The position numbers were made by a program, and so were the translations under genes. DNA of 64,000 bases from Curtobacterium sp. MCBA15_012 (GTDB taxonomy: Bacteria > Actinomycetota > Actinomycetes > Actinomycetales > Microbacteriaceae), in NCBI RefSeq assembly GCF_001864935.2, contig NZ_CP126267.1:1798001-1862000 (forward strand). The letters run 5' to 3'. Position 1 is the stretch's first letter. Each line of letters begins with the position of its first letter. Below are positions 62,065 to 64,000 of the stretch, one piece after another. The notes below the pieces were generated by a model. It saw only the letters and a program-made list of their open reading frames with translations. It made no database searches and was not told the DNA's origin.

Positions 62065-63200
62065 GGGACGATCACCGTCTTGATGCAGCCGTCGAGCTTC
62101 GCCGAGAACAGGTGGTACGCCTCGTCGATGTGCTCGAGCGGGATCCGGTGCGTGATGATCTCGCTCGGCGTGATGTGGCCCGCCTGGATGTGCTCGAGCA
62201 GCCGCGGCCACTGCCGCTTCACGGGTGCCTGGTTCATGTGGATCGTCACGCCCTTGTTCATCGCGTCCCCGAACTTGACCGCGTTCGGGATCGGGCCGTA
62301 GGCGCCCATCGCGGACACGGTGCCGCCCTTCCGGACGCCGTCGATCGCCCAGTTGAGGGCGACCGGCGAGCCGCCCTGCAGCTTCAGCTTCGCCGAGGTC
62401 ACGTGCTGCAGGAAGTTGCCGTCCGCCTCGGCACCGACGGCGTCGATCACGCTGTCGGCACCCAGGTAGTCCGTCTGCTTCTTCATCTCGACCACGACGT
62501 CGTCGACCTCGGCGAAGTTGATCGTCTCGGCGTGGGCGAACGTCCGCGCCTTCTCGAGGCGGTACTCGAACTGGTCGACGACGATCACGCGGCCAGCGCC
62601 CATGAACCACGCCGACTTCGCCGCGTACAGGCCGACCGGCCCGGCGCCGAGCACGACGACGGTGTCGCCCTGCCGGATCGATGCGAGCTGCGCCCCGAAG
62701 TACCCGGTGCCGAGCGCGTCCGTCATCATCAGGGCGTCGTCGGGGTCGAGCCACTCGGGGATCACCTGCGGCCCCACGTCGGCGAACGGCACGCGGACCC
62801 GTTCGGCCTGCCCGCCGTCGTACCCACCCGTCGTGTGCGAGTACCCGAAGATGCCGCCGACCGCGGTCGCGTTCGGGTTCACGTTGTGGCAGTTCGTGTA
62901 CAGACCGCGGGCGCAGAACCAGCAGCTCCCACAGGACACGTGGAACGGGACCATCACCCGGTCGCCGACGTCCAGGCTGCGGACCGACGGCCCGACCTGC
63001 TCGACGACCCCGATGAACTCGTGGCCGAACGTGTGACCGACCCTCGTGTCCGGCATCATGCCGTGGTACAGGTGCAGGTCGGACCCGCAGATCGCCGCCC
63101 GCTCGACACGGACGATCGCGTCGTTCGGGTGCTCGATCCGCGGGTCGGGCTTCTCCTCGACACGGACCCGGTAGGGCCCGCGGTACGTCATGGCGCGCAT
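62061..63200 (-). CDS. zinc-dependent alcohol/formaldehyde dehydrogenase-like protein
   Basis: Medium-chain dehydrogenase of 379 residues close to the glutathione-independent formaldehyde dehydrogenase group. Catalytic zinc residues Cys in AAICGSDLH and His-Glu in FGHEFIG; structural zinc CGSCWFCARGLYTNC; Rossmann motif LGAGPVGLYAA near residue 188 and Asp in VIVVDQF, favouring NAD. ATG 63200 is preferred over 63191 because AGGAG lies 5 bases upstream of the former. Coupled to the unknown tail-anchored protein. Confidence 0.9.
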   Translation of the reverse strand: MRAMTYRGPYRVRVEEKPDPRIEHPNDAIVRVERAAICGSDLHLYHGMMPDTRVGHTFGHEFIGVVEQVGPSVRSLDVGDRVMVPFHVSCGSCWFCARGLYTNCHNVNPNATAVGGIFGYSHTTGGYDGGQAERVRVPFADVGPQVIPEWLDPDDALMMTDALGTGYFGAQLASIRQGDTVVVLGAGPVGLYAAKSAWFMGAGRVIVVDQFEYRLEKARTFAHAETINFAEVDDVVVEMKKQTDYLGADSVIDAVGAEADGNFLQHVTSAKLKLQGGSPVALNWAIDGVRKGGTVSAMGAYGPIPNAVKFGDAMNKGVTIHMNQAPVKRQWPRLLEHIQAGHITPSEIITHRIPLEHIDEAYHLFSAKLDGCIKTVIVP

Positions 63201-63329
63201 GCGCGCTCCTCTCGCTCGTGCGGCCCACGCTCGTGGCCGGTGCGTGGGAGCCGGTCCAGGACCGCGTGCAACGACCAAACGCCGTCCGCGCGGCACGTGC
63301 CCGCCAGCGGATCGCGCGGCGACCGGACG

Positions 63330-63375
63330 ACGGACGGGAGGCCCGGTGCGGGCCCGCCCCGTGCCTCCCGTCCGT
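63330..63375 (-). terminator. terminator of the CCA-adding enzyme gene, palindrome family
   Basis: Thirteen-base arms ACGGACGGGAGGC and complement around a 20-base GC-rich loop, 13 bases past the stop at 63388. The rest of the gap 63201-63387 shows no gene. Confidence 0.8.
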
Positions 63376-63387
63376 CCCCGGTCGCCG

Positions 63388-64000
63388 TCAGCGCTCGGCG
63401 ATGTGCGCGGCCAGCCACCTGCGGGCGCCGTCGACGTCGTCGAAGACGCCGTCGTCCTGCGCGGCCGTCGCCGCGTCGAGCACCGCCCGGAACGCGGGCC
63501 CCGGAGCGAGCCCGGCGTCGAGCAGGTCACGCCCGGTGAGCAGCGGCGTGCGGCGTCCGAGGACCGCGTCGCTCGTCAGCACCCGGAGCCACCGCGCGAC
63601 GGGGTCCGGCAGCCTCGTGCTCGACGTGCTCGACGTGCTCGTGCCGACGCCCTGCGGGACGCCGCAGGTGCTCCCACGCCCGTGCACGTCGGCCGCGCAG
63701 ACCCGCGCCCACGCGTCGACGTCGGCCCGCGTCCCACCGAGGCGACGGAGCAGGCGACGCGCCGCCGGCACCGTCGGGGCGGCCCCGCCGGTCGAGTGCG
63801 GCACCATGTGCTCGCGGACGATCCGGGCGATGCGCTCGGTGACGGACCGCGGTGCCCCGACGCGACGGAGCAGCGCGCGGGCCGCCTCGGCACCGGTGAC
63901 CTCGTGGCCGAGGCTCCGGATCCGCCGTCGCCCGTCCTCGTCGACGACCTGCGTCCCGTCGCCGGCCTTGCCGAGGTCGTGCAGGACCGCGCCGAGCACG
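63388..64000 (-). CDS. CCA tRNA nucleotidyltransferase, 3' part (start outside window)
   Basis: C-terminal part of about 204 residues; the frame runs open off the window end. It holds the HD domain LHDLGKAGDG and GHEVTGAEAARALLRR, IVREHMVPHS, and the family end PLLTGRDLLDAGLAPGPAFRAVL with DDGVFDDVDGARRWL. These mark the tRNA-binding and HD region of bacterial CCA-adding enzymes. It contains a short Thr/Ser run (TSTSSTSSTR). Another HD-type nucleotidyltransferase is possible without the N-terminal half. Confidence 0.8.
   Translation of the reverse strand, partial: VLGAVLHDLGKAGDGTQVVDEDGRRRIRSLGHEVTGAEAARALLRRVGAPRSVTERIARIVREHMVPHSTGGAAPTVPAARRLLRRLGGTRADVDAWARVCAADVHGRGSTCGVPQGVGTSTSSTSSTRLPDPVARWLRVLTSDAVLGRRTPLLTGRDLLDAGLAPGPAFRAVLDAATAAQDDGVFDDVDGARRWLAAHIAER

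Overview
The window is a GC-rich (about 70%) chromosome segment from an actinobacterium, most likely Microbacteriaceae and compatible with Curtobacterium; the genus is inferred, not proven. Actinobacterial markers are RbpA, mycothiol ligase MshC, the PafB/PafC WYL pair, HelY helicase, a QcrCAB complex with a diheme cytochrome c, bifunctional Rel and a DhaKLM operon. Coding density is high, many genes overlap by 1-4 bases, and there are no insertion sequences, phage genes or CRISPR arrays. It reads as core genome with small accessory patches.

Layout. 1-14241 (+): 3' end of apt, thrS, a HIT protein, pdxS-pdxT (vitamin B6), yebC, ruvC-ruvA-ruvB (Holliday junctions), yajC-secD-secF (protein export), a rhodanese and rel. 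14393-16922 (-): an orphan AbiEi-like protein, a ROK sugar kinase and deoC. 16965-21271 (+): SDR-DUF2867 protein, GDSL hydrolase, small membrane protein and a Stealth phosphotransferase. 21544-26938 (-): a metallophosphoesterase, then the respiratory operon ctaE-qcrC-qcrA-qcrB. 27018-28073 (+): trpD. 28255-33344: glycerol/dihydroxyacetone block, glpF and glpK on minus diverging from dhaK-dhaL-dhaM on plus, with two identical palindromic operators between them. 33467-43340: accessory region with an XRE regulator/SDR pair, a zinc alcohol dehydrogenase, a NarL-type two-component system, small proteins, a short UvrA paralogue, a NUDIX hydrolase and an SDR. 43618-45680: NfeD and SPFH membrane proteins, and rbpA. 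45858-63200 (mostly -): lnt, helY, tatC, pafC, pafB, an FKBP lipoprotein, trmI, a HAD phosphatase, a PAC2 protein (+), mshC, uppP, an M20 peptidase, tRNA-Leu(GAG) (+), and an alcohol dehydrogenase coupled to an unknown membrane protein. 63388-64000: 3' end of a CCA-adding enzyme gene.

Two patterns run across the window. First, many genes without a Shine-Dalgarno have a -10-like hexamer (TAGGCT, TAGGAT, TAGCGT, CAGGAT or similar) ending 6-8 bases before the start codon, the layout of leaderless transcripts; I used it to choose several starts. Second, gene ends are marked by long GC-rich hairpins, many of one family whose arms share GGACGGGAGGCGCG. One half-copy of that family lies inside the dhaM coding sequence.

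No clearly new biological system is evident. The best leads are the dispersed palindrome family, the twin operator of the glycerol block, the unknown protein coupled to the alcohol dehydrogenase, the SDR-GDSL-membrane protein operon, the small acidic leaderless gene, and places where conserved actinobacterial gene orders lack expected members (pupylation genes and tatA; the phosphatidylinositol genes; apt).
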